Positions 8,315 to 17,312 of a stretch of 64,000 bases of DNA are shown piece after piece; the first letter of the stretch is position 1, and each line of letters starts with the position of its first letter. This DNA comes from Psychromonas sp. CD1 (GTDB taxonomy: Bacteria; Pseudomonadota; Gammaproteobacteria; Enterobacterales; Psychromonadaceae). Under the pieces are notes generated by a model. That model did no database searches. It had not been told where the DNA came from and was given only the letters and a program-made list of their open reading frames with translations. The DNA lies in assembly GCF_002239585.1 (NCBI RefSeq), contig NZ_NDFH01000003.1, positions 1,313,283-1,377,282 of the forward strand, written 5' to 3'. The translations under genes and the position numbers were made by a program.

Positions 8315-9178
8315 TTATGATTGTGCCCATAAAGAAACGCCAACTAAACCAGCATCAGAGCCATAATTAGCCAACATGATTTTACTTTGATAAGGAGTGG
8401 GCATCTGTGCGACATAATATTTAATTCGCTCAATATAACCCGTTGCAAGACCTACACTCCCCCCTATTTTAAAAACTTCGATATCTAAACTAATGCTTAA
8501 ATCTGCAATCATGTTGGCAATGGCTCGCCCTGATCTATCAATTATCTCTATGCCATGAGGATCCCCTGCATTACATTTTTGCATCACCTCTTTCGCATCA
8601 CAGCTATCTCCCCATAAAAGCATCCCGGCTTTACCTATAGCAGTGCCTGAAGCAATACTTTCAACGCATCCTTTACGTCCACAACCACATAATGGGCCAT
8701 TAGGATCTGCGAGCATATGCCCAGCATGCCCAGCGATACCTCTATAACCTGTTAATAATTTATTATTAATAACGATTCCAGCTCCGACACCTGTTGAAAT
8801 CGTAATAAATGCCATATTAGACACCTGACAATACTGATATTCAGCCCAAGTAGCAGCTTGTGCATCATTTAAAATGAAAAGAGGAAGAGACGAAAAATTT
8901 TCGATGCAACGCTTAAGAAGATAAGATTTTAAACCACCAAGGTTTGAGGGGTTTAATGCGCTAATAATACCGTTATGAATAATTCCAGTGGTGGCGATTG
9001 CAATAAAATCCGCAGACTCAAGAAAAGGTAGAAGTAACTCTTTTAATACACTATCCAATTTTTCACTTTTTTCTGATGCGGGTGTTTTTATTTGCACTCG
9101 TTGCGTCATTATTCCATTACAAATAAGAGTGGCGGCAATTTTAGTACCACCAATATCAACCGCTAAGCAAGTTTTCAT
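8315..9178 (-). CDS. nanK: N-acetylmannosamine kinase (ROK family)
   Basis: NanK phosphorylates ManNAc to ManNAc-6-phosphate in sialic acid breakdown. The 287-residue protein starts with the ATP-binding motif VDIGGTKIAATL, has the catalytic region ILNDAQAA and ISTGVGAGIVIN, and the ROK zinc motif GHAGHM followed by CGCGRKGCVES with its clustered cysteines. The length is normal. Its ATG overlaps the nanE stop in an ATGA arrangement, so translation is probably coupled. It is followed 55 bp later by the sialic acid transporter gene. Sugar specificity within the ROK family rests on the neighbours. Confidence 0.9.
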   Translation of the reverse strand: MKTCLAVDIGGTKIAATLICNGIMTQRVQIKTPASEKSEKLDSVLKELLLPFLESADFIAIATTGIIHNGIISALNPSNLGGLKSYLLKRCIENFSSLPLFILNDAQAATWAEYQYCQVSNMAFITISTGVGAGIVINNKLLTGYRGIAGHAGHMLADPNGPLCGCGRKGCVESIASGTAIGKAGMLLWGDSCDAKEVMQKCNAGDPHGIEIIDRSGRAIANMIADLSISLDIEVFKIGGSVGLATGYIERIKYYVAQMPTPYQSKIMLANYGSDAGLVGVSLWAQS

Positions 9179-9879
9179 TGGCCACCTCGAGGCGCATCTA
9201 CACGCCCAAGTTCCACTTTATCTTTAAACCAACCACAAATATGCTCAATGCGCGTAATAGCCGAGCCGATGGTGACACTAGATGCGCCTGCCTGTATCGC
9301 TTGTAATGCAAGATCTGGGGAGTTATATCTACCTTCTGCCATTACAAAATAACCCTGTTCACTAAATTTTTTAACTAAGGCTAAATCGGGACCAATAGGC
9401 GTGATTTTTTCAGTATATCCAGAAAGAGTGGTGCCGATAATATCCGCTCCCAGTATATTGCTCTGCACGCCTTCCGCGAAATTCGAACAATCAGCCATCA
9501 CTAAACAGCCCTGGGCTTGTATCTCTTGTATCAATCTTTCAACAGAGGTTGGACGACAACGATGCGTGGCATCAATAGCGATGATATCTGCTCCTGCTTC
9601 TTTTAATGCAACAATATCTTCGATGAACGGAGTAATACGCACCTCTGAGTCGGCTAAATCTCTTTTAATTATGCCGATTATAGGTACATCAACATACGCT
9701 CTAACCGCCTTAATATTATCCACACCTTCAATACGTAATGCCCCCGCACCGCCTTTTACACAAGCTTGTGCCATAGCTGCAATAATCTGAGGATTATCCA
9801 TAGGGCCAAAATCAACAGGCTGACATGACGCTACAAAACTTTGCCTTAAGGCAAGAAGACAAGTACGATGATTTTTCAT
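9175..9879 (-). CDS. nanE: N-acetylmannosamine-6-phosphate 2-epimerase
   Basis: NanE converts ManNAc-6-phosphate to GlcNAc-6-phosphate, which then enters amino-sugar catabolism through NagA and NagB (not in this window). The TIM-barrel protein carries FVASCQPVDFGPMD, GGAGALRIEGVDNI, the catalytic IIGIIKRDL with its lysine, ADIIAIDATHR and MAEGRYNSP. I start it at the ATG at 9879 rather than the in-frame ATG at 9900, because a GGAG ribosome binding site lies between the two. That gives 234 residues, a normal length. Its leader overlaps one arm of an inverted repeat that may be the NanR operator. Confidence 0.92.
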   Translation of the reverse strand: MKNHRTCLLALRQSFVASCQPVDFGPMDNPQIIAAMAQACVKGGAGALRIEGVDNIKAVRAYVDVPIIGIIKRDLADSEVRITPFIEDIVALKEAGADIIAIDATHRCRPTSVERLIQEIQAQGCLVMADCSNFAEGVQSNILGADIIGTTLSGYTEKITPIGPDLALVKKFSEQGYFVMAEGRYNSPDLALQAIQAGASSVTIGSAITRIEHICGWFKDKVELGRVDAPRGGQ

Positions 9880-9884
9880 TGTAG

Positions 9885-9947
9885 TTAAACTCCAAAACAC
9901 AAATAACTTTAAAATATTCGCTTCATACTGTGTTTTTTGGAGTAAAA
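9885..9947. promoter_or_regulatory. Inverted repeat with TGGAGT half-sites upstream of nanE, candidate NanR operator
   Basis: The arms ACTCCAAAACACA (9889-9901) and TGTGTTTTTTGGAGT (9929-9943) are complementary apart from two extra T residues. The left arm overlaps the nanE ribosome binding site when read on the minus strand. The ten-base word TGGAGTTTAA, present here on the minus strand at 9894-9885, recurs at 11241-11250 upstream of nanA, and the right arm gives a near copy, TGGAGTAAAA at 9938-9947. Repetition in front of both transcription units of the nan locus suggests an operator, most simply for the RpiR-type regulator encoded between them. Confidence 0.45.
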
Positions 9948-10140
9948 CTTCAATTGATTAATATTTTAAATGAGAACTTGATCATTATAAAAATAAAAAT
10001 AAAGAGAAAAATAGGTAAAAGATAAGCATCATAAAATATAAAGCTTAACGTTTAGTAAGTAATCAGATGATGGGATCCTGTGCCAATGTACAAAGATAAA
10101 AAATCAAAGGCAGATCAATTATGATGATGCATTGGCTACA

Positions 10141-11016
10141 TTAATTTTTATTGAGAGCTTTGGTTGTTTTTAATTTATTCTCTTGTGCATGCGTAATATC
10201 TTCTTTAATCAATGCGGTATATAACAAATCTAAAACAAACATTTGGGCTATTTTGGTTCCGATAGAATCACCTTGTAACTTTCCTTGTCGATTACCGTTG
10301 ACTAAAATATAGTCAGCCAATTCTCCCAGTGCTGAACGAGGATTATGTGTTATTGCAATAGTCACCGCTCCAGCCTCTTTTGCAAGGCGCAATGCTTTTA
10401 TCGTTTCAACCGAGTAACCGGACTGACTGATCCCTATGACGATATCTCCAGGGTGCAATAAAGAAGCCTGCATATACATAAAGTGATTATTAGTCAGTGC
10501 ATCCACTCTTAAACCAATACGCATAAATTTATACTTTGCACTTTCTGCAACCAAACCAGAGGAGCCCACGCCAAAAAAATAAATAGCCTCCGCTTTTACA
10601 ATCTGTGTAGTTATTGCATCTATTACATTAAAATCAAGTAGATTAATCGTTTCAGTCAATACATTATTGATAGAGCGCTTTAACTTCTGACTGATCATTT
10701 GCACATCATCATCGGGTAAAACATTGCCATCAAATATAGATTGATCTTGTTGATTTAAATATGAAAATTCAATGGCGAGTTCCATTTTAAACTCTTGAAA
10801 TCCTTTAAATCCTAACGTACGGCAAAACCGAATAATAGTCGCATCCCCGACATGTACAATTTTAGAAATTTCAGCAATAGATAATTTACAAGCTTCATTT
10901 CCATGGCTTAAAATATAATCAGAAATACGTTTAGATGAGGGGGTTAAACTGGCATATAAACTACTGATAGTATCTAGTACTTTACCCGCTCTAATTTTTG
11001 GTTTTAATCCTTGCAT
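10141..11016 (-). CDS. nanR: MurR/RpiR-family transcriptional regulator of the nan locus
   Basis: The 291-residue protein has an N-terminal RpiR-type helix-turn-helix (LTPSSKRISDYIL, then VGDATIIRFCRTLGFKGFQEFK) and a C-terminal SIS sugar-phosphate isomerase fold with IYFFGVGSSGLVAE and IVIGISQSGYSVETI. Regulators of this type control sialic acid genes in vibrios and Haemophilus (NanR, SiaR) and respond to phosphorylated amino sugars. It lies between the leftward nanE-K-T-Q genes and the rightward nanA, and is transcribed toward nanE. The symbol follows function and context; it is unrelated to the GntR-family NanR of E. coli. Confidence 0.85.
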   Translation of the reverse strand: MQGLKPKIRAGKVLDTISSLYASLTPSSKRISDYILSHGNEACKLSIAEISKIVHVGDATIIRFCRTLGFKGFQEFKMELAIEFSYLNQQDQSIFDGNVLPDDDVQMISQKLKRSINNVLTETINLLDFNVIDAITTQIVKAEAIYFFGVGSSGLVAESAKYKFMRIGLRVDALTNNHFMYMQASLLHPGDIVIGISQSGYSVETIKALRLAKEAGAVTIAITHNPRSALGELADYILVNGNRQGKLQGDSIGTKIAQMFVLDLLYTALIKEDITHAQENKLKTTKALNKN

Positions 11017-11137
11017 GTAATAACCTTATTTATATACGATTCTATAAAAAGTAGTATGACACATTTTTTCTTTTCCTTAAAATATCAAAATAGCCACATA
11101 AAACAGCTTATTCTTCTGAGAACAAGCACATGTTAAT

Positions 11138-11153
11138 TGTTAGTCAGATCACA
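11138..11153. promoter_or_regulatory. Candidate CRP site upstream of nanA
   Basis: TGTTAGTCAGATCACA matches the CRP consensus TGTGA-N6-TCACA at nine of ten positions and has A/T-rich flanks. A possible -10 element TACTAT at 11172-11177 would place the site centre near -38 to -40, close to a class II position. Control of sialic acid genes by CRP is known in Haemophilus and enterics. The site lies between divergent nanR and nanA and could serve both. Confidence 0.45.
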
Positions 11154-11219
11154 TATTTCCAAAATATCTAATACTATGATTGTGAAATAAAATAACAAGC
11201 ATTACCATATAAATCCAAG

Positions 11220-11250
11220 CTCCACATGTGAGTTGTTCAATGGAGTTTAA
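11220..11250. promoter_or_regulatory. CTCCA/TGGAG inverted repeat upstream of nanA, candidate NanR operator
   Basis: CTCCA at 11220-11224 and TGGAG at 11241-11245 form a short dyad, with the palindrome CACATGTG (11223-11230) beside the left half. The word TGGAGTTTAA at 11241-11250 is identical to one on the minus strand in the nanE leader. The location between the predicted CRP site and the nanA start fits an operator, but arm spacing differs from that at nanE. Confidence 0.35.
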
Positions 11251-11277
11251 TTTCTATTTGAAAATAAAGGTTATTTA

Positions 11278-12174
11278 ATGAAAAAATTAACAGGATTAAT
11301 TGCAGCGCCCCATACCCCTTTTAATAAAGATAACACGGTCAATTATAGCGTAATCAAACAAATTGCCGATCATTTAATCAAGAGTAAAATCAGTGGTATA
11401 TATATTTGTGGCACAACCGGTGAGGGTATACATTGCTCCGTTTCTGAGCGTAAACAAATAGCCGAAACGTGGGTTAATGCCAGTGCTAACAAGCTCGATA
11501 TCATCGTACATACTGGTGCATTAAGTATTATCGACACCTTAGAATTAACACGCCATGCAGAAACATTAGATATTTTTGCCACCTCTGTTATTGGGCCTTG
11601 CTTTTTTAAACCTAACTCCGTAGATGAACTGGTGAATTACTGTGCAAAAGTCGCAGCTGCAGCTCCCTCTAAAGGATTTTATTATTATCATTCAACCATG
11701 TCGGGTGTCAATGTAGATATGGAAGCTTTTTTACTTAAAGCCGATACATGCATTCCTAATTTATCAGGGCTTAAATTTAATAGCGGTGATTTATATGAAT
11801 ACCAACGCTGTTTACGTGTTTGTGATGGAAAATTTGATATTCCATTTGGTGTTGATGAATTTCTTCCTGGAGCATTAGCCGTAGGTGCGAAAAGTGCAGT
11901 TGGCAGTACTTATAATTATGCTGCCCCTCTTTTTTATAAAATAATAGAAGCTTTTAATCGTGGCGATCAAAAATCTGTCTTTGATGATATGAGTAAAGTC
12001 ATTAAGTTGATTCGTGTTTTGGTCGAATTTGGGGGCGTTGCTGCGGGTAAAGCGGCCATGATCCTACATGATATTGATGTGGGTGATCCACGCTTACCAT
12101 TAAGTCCATTAACCGAGACTCAACGTAAGACCGTTGTACAACGTATGCAAGATGCAGGGTTTATCGATCTCTAA
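11278..12174 (+). CDS. nanA: N-acetylneuraminate lyase
   Basis: NanA cleaves N-acetylneuraminate to ManNAc and pyruvate, the first step of the pathway completed by NanK and NanE of this locus. It is a 298-residue DapA-family TIM barrel: GTTGEG around residues 45-50, the catalytic tyrosine in YYYHS (Tyr137), and the Schiff-base lysine in SGLKFNSGD (Lys166). The length matches the family. The ATG has an AAAGG ribosome binding site. It is the only rightward gene of the nan locus and has its own regulatory region shared with divergent nanR. A 12-bp inverted repeat follows the gene. Confidence 0.94.
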   Translation: MKKLTGLIAAPHTPFNKDNTVNYSVIKQIADHLIKSKISGIYICGTTGEGIHCSVSERKQIAETWVNASANKLDIIVHTGALSIIDTLELTRHAETLDIFATSVIGPCFFKPNSVDELVNYCAKVAAAAPSKGFYYYHSTMSGVNVDMEAFLLKADTCIPNLSGLKFNSGDLYEYQRCLRVCDGKFDIPFGVDEFLPGALAVGAKSAVGSTYNYAAPLFYKIIEAFNRGDQKSVFDDMSKVIKLIRVLVEFGGVAAGKAAMILHDIDVGDPRLPLSPLTETQRKTVVQRMQDAGFIDL

Positions 12175-12184
12175 AAAGGCTTAA

Positions 12185-12232
12185 TTCGCTAAAACAAAAA
12201 TCAGAGTACGCTCCAATTTATGTTTTAGCGAA
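12185..12232 (+). terminator. Inverted repeat downstream of nanA, likely terminator
   Basis: TTCGCTAAAACA (12185-12196) and TGTTTTAGCGAA (12221-12232) are perfect complements separated by 24 bases and followed by AATGTTTTTAAGG. The position between convergent nanA and gph supports a transcription stop. The long loop makes it an imperfect example. Confidence 0.4.
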
Positions 12233-12265
12233 AATGTTTTTAAGGTGTTTATTGTTCGAGCATAC

Positions 12266-12928
12266 TCACAAAAGAATTAATAATTCTTTAAATTTATCAA
12301 TAATATACTCCGGATCTAAATTAGAAACGGGCTCACCATAATTATACCCATAGGTCAGAGCAATACTTATCAAACCCGCATTTTTACCCGCTAATATATC
12401 ATTTTTTGAATCACCAACCATTACCGCTTCACTCTTAGCCACGTTAAAATGGGCACAAGCAAATTCAACTTGCAAAGGATCTGGTTTCTTTTTTTCTAAC
12501 GTATCGCCACCAATAAGTAAATCAAAGGCATTATATATCGAAAAATTTTTCAATAATCCATCTAAAAAACGTTCAGCCTTATTGGTGATCAATGCGATTT
12601 TATAACCTTTTTTCTGCAACGCAAATAACGTTTCTTGCACATTATCATACAAACAAGAAGCTGAATTTAAGTAATGTGCATAATGATTTTCAAATACACT
12701 TACCGCTTTATCTATCGATGTGTTTTTATTATTCGCATAATTCAACGCTCGCTCAACCATCATAGGGATCCCATCTCCCACCCATGTTTTAACATCTGCA
12801 TCGACACACTTGGGCAAAGAAAAATCATCTAACATAGCATTTAACGCCAAACGCATATCCGGCACACTATTGACCAACGTTCCATCTAAATCAAAACAGA
12901 TGAGTTTAATTTTTTTTATTTTTGGCAT
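12266..12928 (-). CDS. gph: Phosphoglycolate phosphatase (HAD family)
   Basis: Gph removes phosphate from 2-phosphoglycolate arising in DNA 3'-end repair. The HAD motifs are present: [14 protein letters not shown] near the N-terminus, ITNKAERF (motif II), the lysine in EKKKPDPLQ (motif III) and [16 protein letters not shown] (motif IV). The 220-residue length is typical. It overlaps the end of rpe by 13 bp and ends the long leftward series pilM...aroKB-damX-dam-rpe-gph, a conserved gammaproteobacterial arrangement. The usual trpS is not next to it; nanA lies convergent beyond it. Confidence 0.92.
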   Translation of the reverse strand: MPKIKKIKLICFDLDGTLVNSVPDMRLALNAMLDDFSLPKCVDADVKTWVGDGIPMMVERALNYANNKNTSIDKAVSVFENHYAHYLNSASCLYDNVQETLFALQKKGYKIALITNKAERFLDGLLKNFSIYNAFDLLIGGDTLEKKKPDPLQVEFACAHFNVAKSEAVMVGDSKNDILAGKNAGLISIALTYGYNYGEPVSNLDPEYIIDKFKELLILL

Positions 12929-13596
12929 GTCACATTATCCAACTGCACGCGCATCGCATCAATAACCATTTTATAATCAGGTGCGTTAAAAATAGCTGAT
13001 CCTGCAACAAACATATCGGCACCCGCTTCGGCAATCTCTTGAATGTTTTCTATTTTCACGCCACCATCAACCTGTAAACGAATATCTCGTCCACTGGCTT
13101 TAATCAGCTTTTTAACCGCCTTAAGTTTATCTAAAGTATGTGCTATAAAGGACTGGCCTCCAAAACCTGGATTTACTGACATTAATAAAATAACATCTAA
13201 TTTATCCATAACATGGGTTAATACATCTAGTGATGTGGCGGGATTTAAAACAAGACCTGCTTTACAACCATGCTCTTTAATTAATTGTAAAGAACGATCT
13301 ACGTGCTCGGAAGCTTCTGGATGAAAAGTAATAATAGAGGCGCCTGCATTGGCAAAGTCCACAATCATATTATCAACAGGTTTTACCATTAGATGTACAT
13401 CGATAGGAGCGGTAATGCCAAATTCACGTAATGCTTTACAGACCATAGGCCCAATCGTTAAATTCGGTACGTAATGATTATCCATTACATCAAAATGCAC
13501 CACATCAGCCCCATCCTGCAATACTTTTTTTACATCATCGCCTAAACGGGCAAAATCAGCAGATAGGATTGAAGGGGCAATTAAATAATCAGTCAT
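12916..13596 (-). CDS. rpe: Ribulose-phosphate 3-epimerase
   Basis: Rpe interconverts ribulose-5-phosphate and xylulose-5-phosphate in the pentose phosphate pathway. The TIM-barrel protein (226 residues) has [33 protein letters not shown] with a metal ligand histidine and catalytic aspartate, [17 protein letters not shown] and LQVDGG. All are standard Rpe motifs. It lies between dam and gph in the conserved damX-dam-rpe-gph order. The stop overlaps the gph start region. Confidence 0.96.
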   Translation of the reverse strand: MTDYLIAPSILSADFARLGDDVKKVLQDGADVVHFDVMDNHYVPNLTIGPMVCKALREFGITAPIDVHLMVKPVDNMIVDFANAGASIITFHPEASEHVDRSLQLIKEHGCKAGLVLNPATSLDVLTHVMDKLDVILLMSVNPGFGGQSFIAHTLDKLKAVKKLIKASGRDIRLQVDGGVKIENIQEIAEAGADMFVAGSAIFNAPDYKMVIDAMRVQLDNVTCQK

Positions 13597-13668
13597 GAGT
13601 TGCTTCCAATATCAAGGGGGAATTGAGCGCTCATTCTACTTTAGGCTAGCCTAACAAACTATTTATTC

Positions 13669-14493
13669 TTAGCCCTTATTTGTTGTATGTGCTCTAAAAC
13701 GAGCAAATACTTCCGCTACGGACTTCCGAGTACTTGCTTTACTACTGATAGTTCGCGCAACATTTAAAAAGTCACACTCAGCATTAACATATAAATCACG
13801 TGTTAGTGCCGTATCATGATTACTAATAAGTACACAGCATTTTGATTTCTCAGCTAAGAATGCTAAATTTTCATGATCTTGACGTGAAAATCCCGTTCGT
13901 GTATAAGCGGTAAAATTGGCGCTATTACTTAAGGGAACATAAGGTGGATCACAATACAAAATGTCATCATCACGTAGATATTGAAATAATTTTTCATACG
14001 ACTTACACACAAACGTTGCCTTTTTTGCTTTCTCCGCAAAAAAAATAAGTTCTTTTTCTGGAAAATAAGGCTTTTTATAACGTCCAAAAGGTACATTAAA
14101 TGCACCTTTTTGATTGTACCGACATAAACCATTATAACCATGTCGATTCATATATAAAAATAATAACGCACGTTGATATACGTCAGTGGTCGCATTAAAT
14201 TCAACACGCAATTTATAATATATGCTTTCATTATTATATTTAGGTTGAAAATAAATCTGTGCATCCTTGATAAACTGTAACGGTTTTCGCTTAATTATTT
14301 TATACATTTCAATGAGATCTGGATTGATATCATTAAGTAAATACGCATCAAAATTGCTGTTTAAAAAAACAGATCCTGCGCCAACAAAAGGTTCAATTAA
14401 ACGCCCTGTTGCAGGTAAACGTTGATTAATTTGCTCTATCAGTGAATATTTCCCACCCGCCCATTTTAAAAAGGCTCTATTTTTTTTAATCAT
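13669..14493 (-). CDS. dam: DNA adenine methylase (GATC)
   Basis: Dam methylates adenine in GATC and serves mismatch repair and replication timing. It is an alpha-type N6-adenine methyltransferase of 274 residues: AdoMet motif I FLKWAGGKYSLIEQI at the N-terminus with FVGAGSVF, and catalytic motif IV DPPY at about residues 182-185. The length matches E. coli Dam. It overlaps by 8 bp the SPOR-domain ORF of the split damX, and rpe follows after about 70 bp. GATC sites cluster in the dnaA promoter region in this window, consistent with Dam-dependent control of initiation. Confidence 0.96.
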   Translation of the reverse strand: MIKKNRAFLKWAGGKYSLIEQINQRLPATGRLIEPFVGAGSVFLNSNFDAYLLNDINPDLIEMYKIIKRKPLQFIKDAQIYFQPKYNNESIYYKLRVEFNATTDVYQRALLFLYMNRHGYNGLCRYNQKGAFNVPFGRYKKPYFPEKELIFFAEKAKKATFVCKSYEKLFQYLRDDDILYCDPPYVPLSNSANFTAYTRTGFSRQDHENLAFLAEKSKCCVLISNHDTALTRDLYVNAECDFLNVARTISSKASTRKSVAEVFARFRAHTTNKG

Positions 14494-15569
14494 TATTTAA
14501 CTGTATGTCCTGATGAACCGATGCATATGTTTTTATCCAGCTTCCCATTATTGACAACGAGCGAGGTAACTTCTGAGCGCCTTTTAAAGCTGCGTCATAA
14601 TTTGAATATTGACCGTAAATAGCAATATATAATGCTTTCCCATTACGTCTGGTTTTATAAAGAAAGAGATTTTTTTCCGGGAAATTAGATTTAATAAAAA
14701 CATCAACACTATGTTCTGTCGCCATTGCTGAAAGCTGTAACGTATAAAACTCGGAATCAATTAACAGTAGTTTTTTAGAAAATAAATATTTAGAATATTT
14801 ATTAGGCTTTTTTACCACTAAGTATTAATGCAGGTAACAGAGCCTTAAAACGGTTGGGTAAGGGCGACTTAATTACACCACTCGTGATGGTTTCAGCCAG
14901 TAAAATTATTTGTTTCGGATTGCCCGCACATAAACTTAATTGCTTAGCAAGCGCATCTTTATTTTCGAGTTGAGACGTATAATTTACTTGTTTAAAACGG
15001 TGCATTAACAATCGGGATGCATTATTAATATTTAAAGGCTCTAATTTAAATTCAATAAATGTACCTTGTTCTTGTATTGGATACCTTTTGTTAAGAAAAT
15101 CAATCGCTTGTTGGTTATCCTCATCACTACTCGAAAATATAACATTTATTTCAGAGCTACCTAAAGATGCTTTATGAATACAAAGATAAGCCAGCTCTTC
15201 TAATATTTCAGGTGAGAGATGGTGTGCATTATCCACACTTATTAATATGGCCTGTTGCCGTTCTTGTTTTTCTTGTAACTGCGCAATTGAAACATACAAG
15301 CTATCTTGCGCATCAAAAAGTGCGTTGTCATAAAGTTGCATAATGATTTTTTGACGAATTAGAACATCGGCTTGTTTTTCATTAAAATGCAAATGAACTT
15401 GTTTGATATTTTCATTTAACTTATTGGTCAGTTGCTCAAATAACGTACTTTTTCCCGCTCCCTCATCCCCTGAAATAAAGATCAAAGATGAAGACAAATA
15501 AATTAAATGTTGTAATCTGTCAATTAATTGCAACTGTTGTGAAATTGAGATGAAAGTACGTTCAACCAT
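14486..15569 (-). pseudogene. damX: damX-like gene split by a frameshift at an A6 run (AAA ATPase part plus SPOR part)
   Basis: The 5' ORF (14802-15569) encodes an AAA-type ATPase domain with Walker A SGDEGAGKST and Walker B-like ILISVDNAHH. The 3' ORF (14486-14818) encodes a SPOR domain with FYTLQLSAM and LYIAIYGQYSNYDAA. The two are in different frames and overlap at a run of six A residues (minus strand; bases 14808-14813). Removing one A would fuse them into one protein of about 365 residues, the order found in vibrio-type DamX division proteins. Even fused, no clear membrane helix separates the domains, unlike normal DamX. It could be a sequencing error, a pseudogene, or two coupled proteins. 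I start the first ORF at ATG 15569; a TTG at 15584 is also possible. Confidence 0.7.
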
Positions 15570-16644
15570 CGACTGAATTTTCAATAACAGTGTGAAGTTG
15601 CGCTTGGGTCACATTATCAAATAAAGCACAACAGCCAATAGAGGTAGGCAATACGAAACGTAAATTTCCGTTTAATACCTTTTTATCTAACTGCATATGT
15701 CGCATAAAACAGCTTAAGCCCATTGCCTTAGGAGCATCAACAGGTAAATCAAAGTTTTCCATTAAAGTGCGAATTCGTTGCAATTGCAAACTATCAATCA
15801 AACCAAGTAATCGCGACATTTTACTGGCTAAAACAATACCCACGGCAACCGCTTCACCATGAAGCCATTTTCCATAACCTTGCTCTGCTTCTATCGCATG
15901 GCCAAAAGTATGTCCTAAATTGAGTAATATACGCGCGCCTTGCTCTTTTTCATCTTCTGCGACCACAGAGGCTTTAATCGCACAACAACGCTTAATAATA
16001 TAAGTCAGCGCGACTGGATTTAGTGTTTTAATATCAACAACATTATTTTCTAACCAGAGAAAAAAATCTGCATCGTAAATAATGCCATATTTTATAACTT
16101 CAGCCATCCCCGCCGCAAATTCTCGTGCGGGTAACGTTTGTAAACACATAATATCGATGATCACCGCTTGTGGCTGATGAAAAGCCCCTATCATATTTTT
16201 ACCTAAAGCATGATTGACCGCTGTTTTCCCTCCTACAGATGAGTCGACTTGTGCAAGTAATGTAGTAGGCACTTGAATAAAAGCGATGCCACGTTGATAA
16301 CAAGCGGCGGCAAATCCCGCCATATCGCCGATAACTCCTCCGCCTAATGCAATGATAGTTGTATCTCGTGTATGTTTTTTATTTAATAATGCGGTTAAGA
16401 TTTTTTCGAAAAAAACTAAATTTTTATACTTTTCACCATCAGCAAGTATAATTTCATCAACACTAAAATTTTTAAGGGAATCTTTACATATTTGTAGATA
16501 AAGAGGAGCCACAACATCATTACTAACAATCATTACTTTTTTACCCACAATTGCGTTTTCAAATAATGCGTTTTTATGTAATAAACGTTCTCCAATATAA
16601 ATTGGATAACGTTGCTCCCCAAGCTCTACAATTAAAGTTTCCAT
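15562..16644 (-). CDS. aroB: 3-dehydroquinate synthase
   Basis: AroB forms 3-dehydroquinate from DAHP, the second step of the shikimate pathway, using NAD and a divalent metal. The 360-residue protein has the nucleotide-binding [15 protein letters not shown], the [20 protein letters not shown] signature, and metal ligands in the [19 protein letters not shown] and LHGEAVAVG motifs. Its ATG overlaps the aroK stop by one base (TAATG). The aroK-aroB-damX-dam order is standard for gammaproteobacteria. Confidence 0.97.
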   Translation of the reverse strand: METLIVELGEQRYPIYIGERLLHKNALFENAIVGKKVMIVSNDVVAPLYLQICKDSLKNFSVDEIILADGEKYKNLVFFEKILTALLNKKHTRDTTIIALGGGVIGDMAGFAAACYQRGIAFIQVPTTLLAQVDSSVGGKTAVNHALGKNMIGAFHQPQAVIIDIMCLQTLPAREFAAGMAEVIKYGIIYDADFFLWLENNVVDIKTLNPVALTYIIKRCCAIKASVVAEDEKEQGARILLNLGHTFGHAIEAEQGYGKWLHGEAVAVGIVLASKMSRLLGLIDSLQLQRIRTLMENFDLPVDAPKAMGLSCFMRHMQLDKKVLNGNLRFVLPTSIGCCALFDNVTQAQLHTVIENSVDG

Positions 16645-17159
16645 TAAAAATCCAATAACGAAATTATTTGACTCGCCACGACCTTTGCACTTTGGTCGTC
16701 AGTTTCAATCGTATAATCTGCCACTTCATCATACAAGGTATTACGAGCCTCAGCTAATGCCTCTAAAACAACTCGAGGATCATCGGTGCGTAATAAGGGA
16801 CGTCTTTTATCTTTTAACGTTCTGGCTAATTGTTTATTAATACTTGTTTTTAAATAAACAACAATACCACGTGCAGATAAATGATTTCTGTTTCCTACGC
16901 GCACGATGGCGCCACCACCCGTCGCTAAAACGATGCCGTGTTTTTGAGTGAGTTCATCTAATATACCTTCCTCACGAGTTCGAAATCCCTCTTCGCCCTC
17001 CACATCGAAAACCCATGCGATATCCGCACCCGTTTTCTTCTCTATTTCGGCATCTGAATCATAAAAATTAAGATGTAGCATTTGTGCTAAGTGACGACCT
17101 ATTGTGCTTTTACCAGCCCCCATCGGGCCAATTAAAAAAATATTACGTTGTTCTGCCAT
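16644..17159 (-). CDS. aroK: Shikimate kinase I
   Basis: AroK phosphorylates shikimate at O3 using ATP. The 171-residue P-loop protein has Walker [12 protein letters not shown] at about residues 11-21, the shikimate-binding [13 protein letters not shown] and [12 protein letters not shown], the ATGGGAIV motif and the lid with KDKRRPLLR. The length is typical. It is upstream of aroB with a one-base overlap and downstream of pilQ after a 153-bp gap that could hold a promoter. Confidence 0.96.
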   Translation of the reverse strand: MAEQRNIFLIGPMGAGKSTIGRHLAQMLHLNFYDSDAEIEKKTGADIAWVFDVEGEEGFRTREEGILDELTQKHGIVLATGGGAIVRVGNRNHLSARGIVVYLKTSINKQLARTLKDKRRPLLRTDDPRVVLEALAEARNTLYDEVADYTIETDDQSAKVVASQIISLLDF

Positions 17160-17312
17160 GTTGGTTTTTTACTCAGTGATTAATTACAGGGAAGCCCCTT
17201 TAATAAAAAAAGAAGTGCTGCGCATTATCGCAATTGTTACTCATGGATTGCAAGTTTTAACTAGTAAAGGCGAAAAAAATCCAAAGTATGCTCTCTATAT
17301 TTTCATTATACC

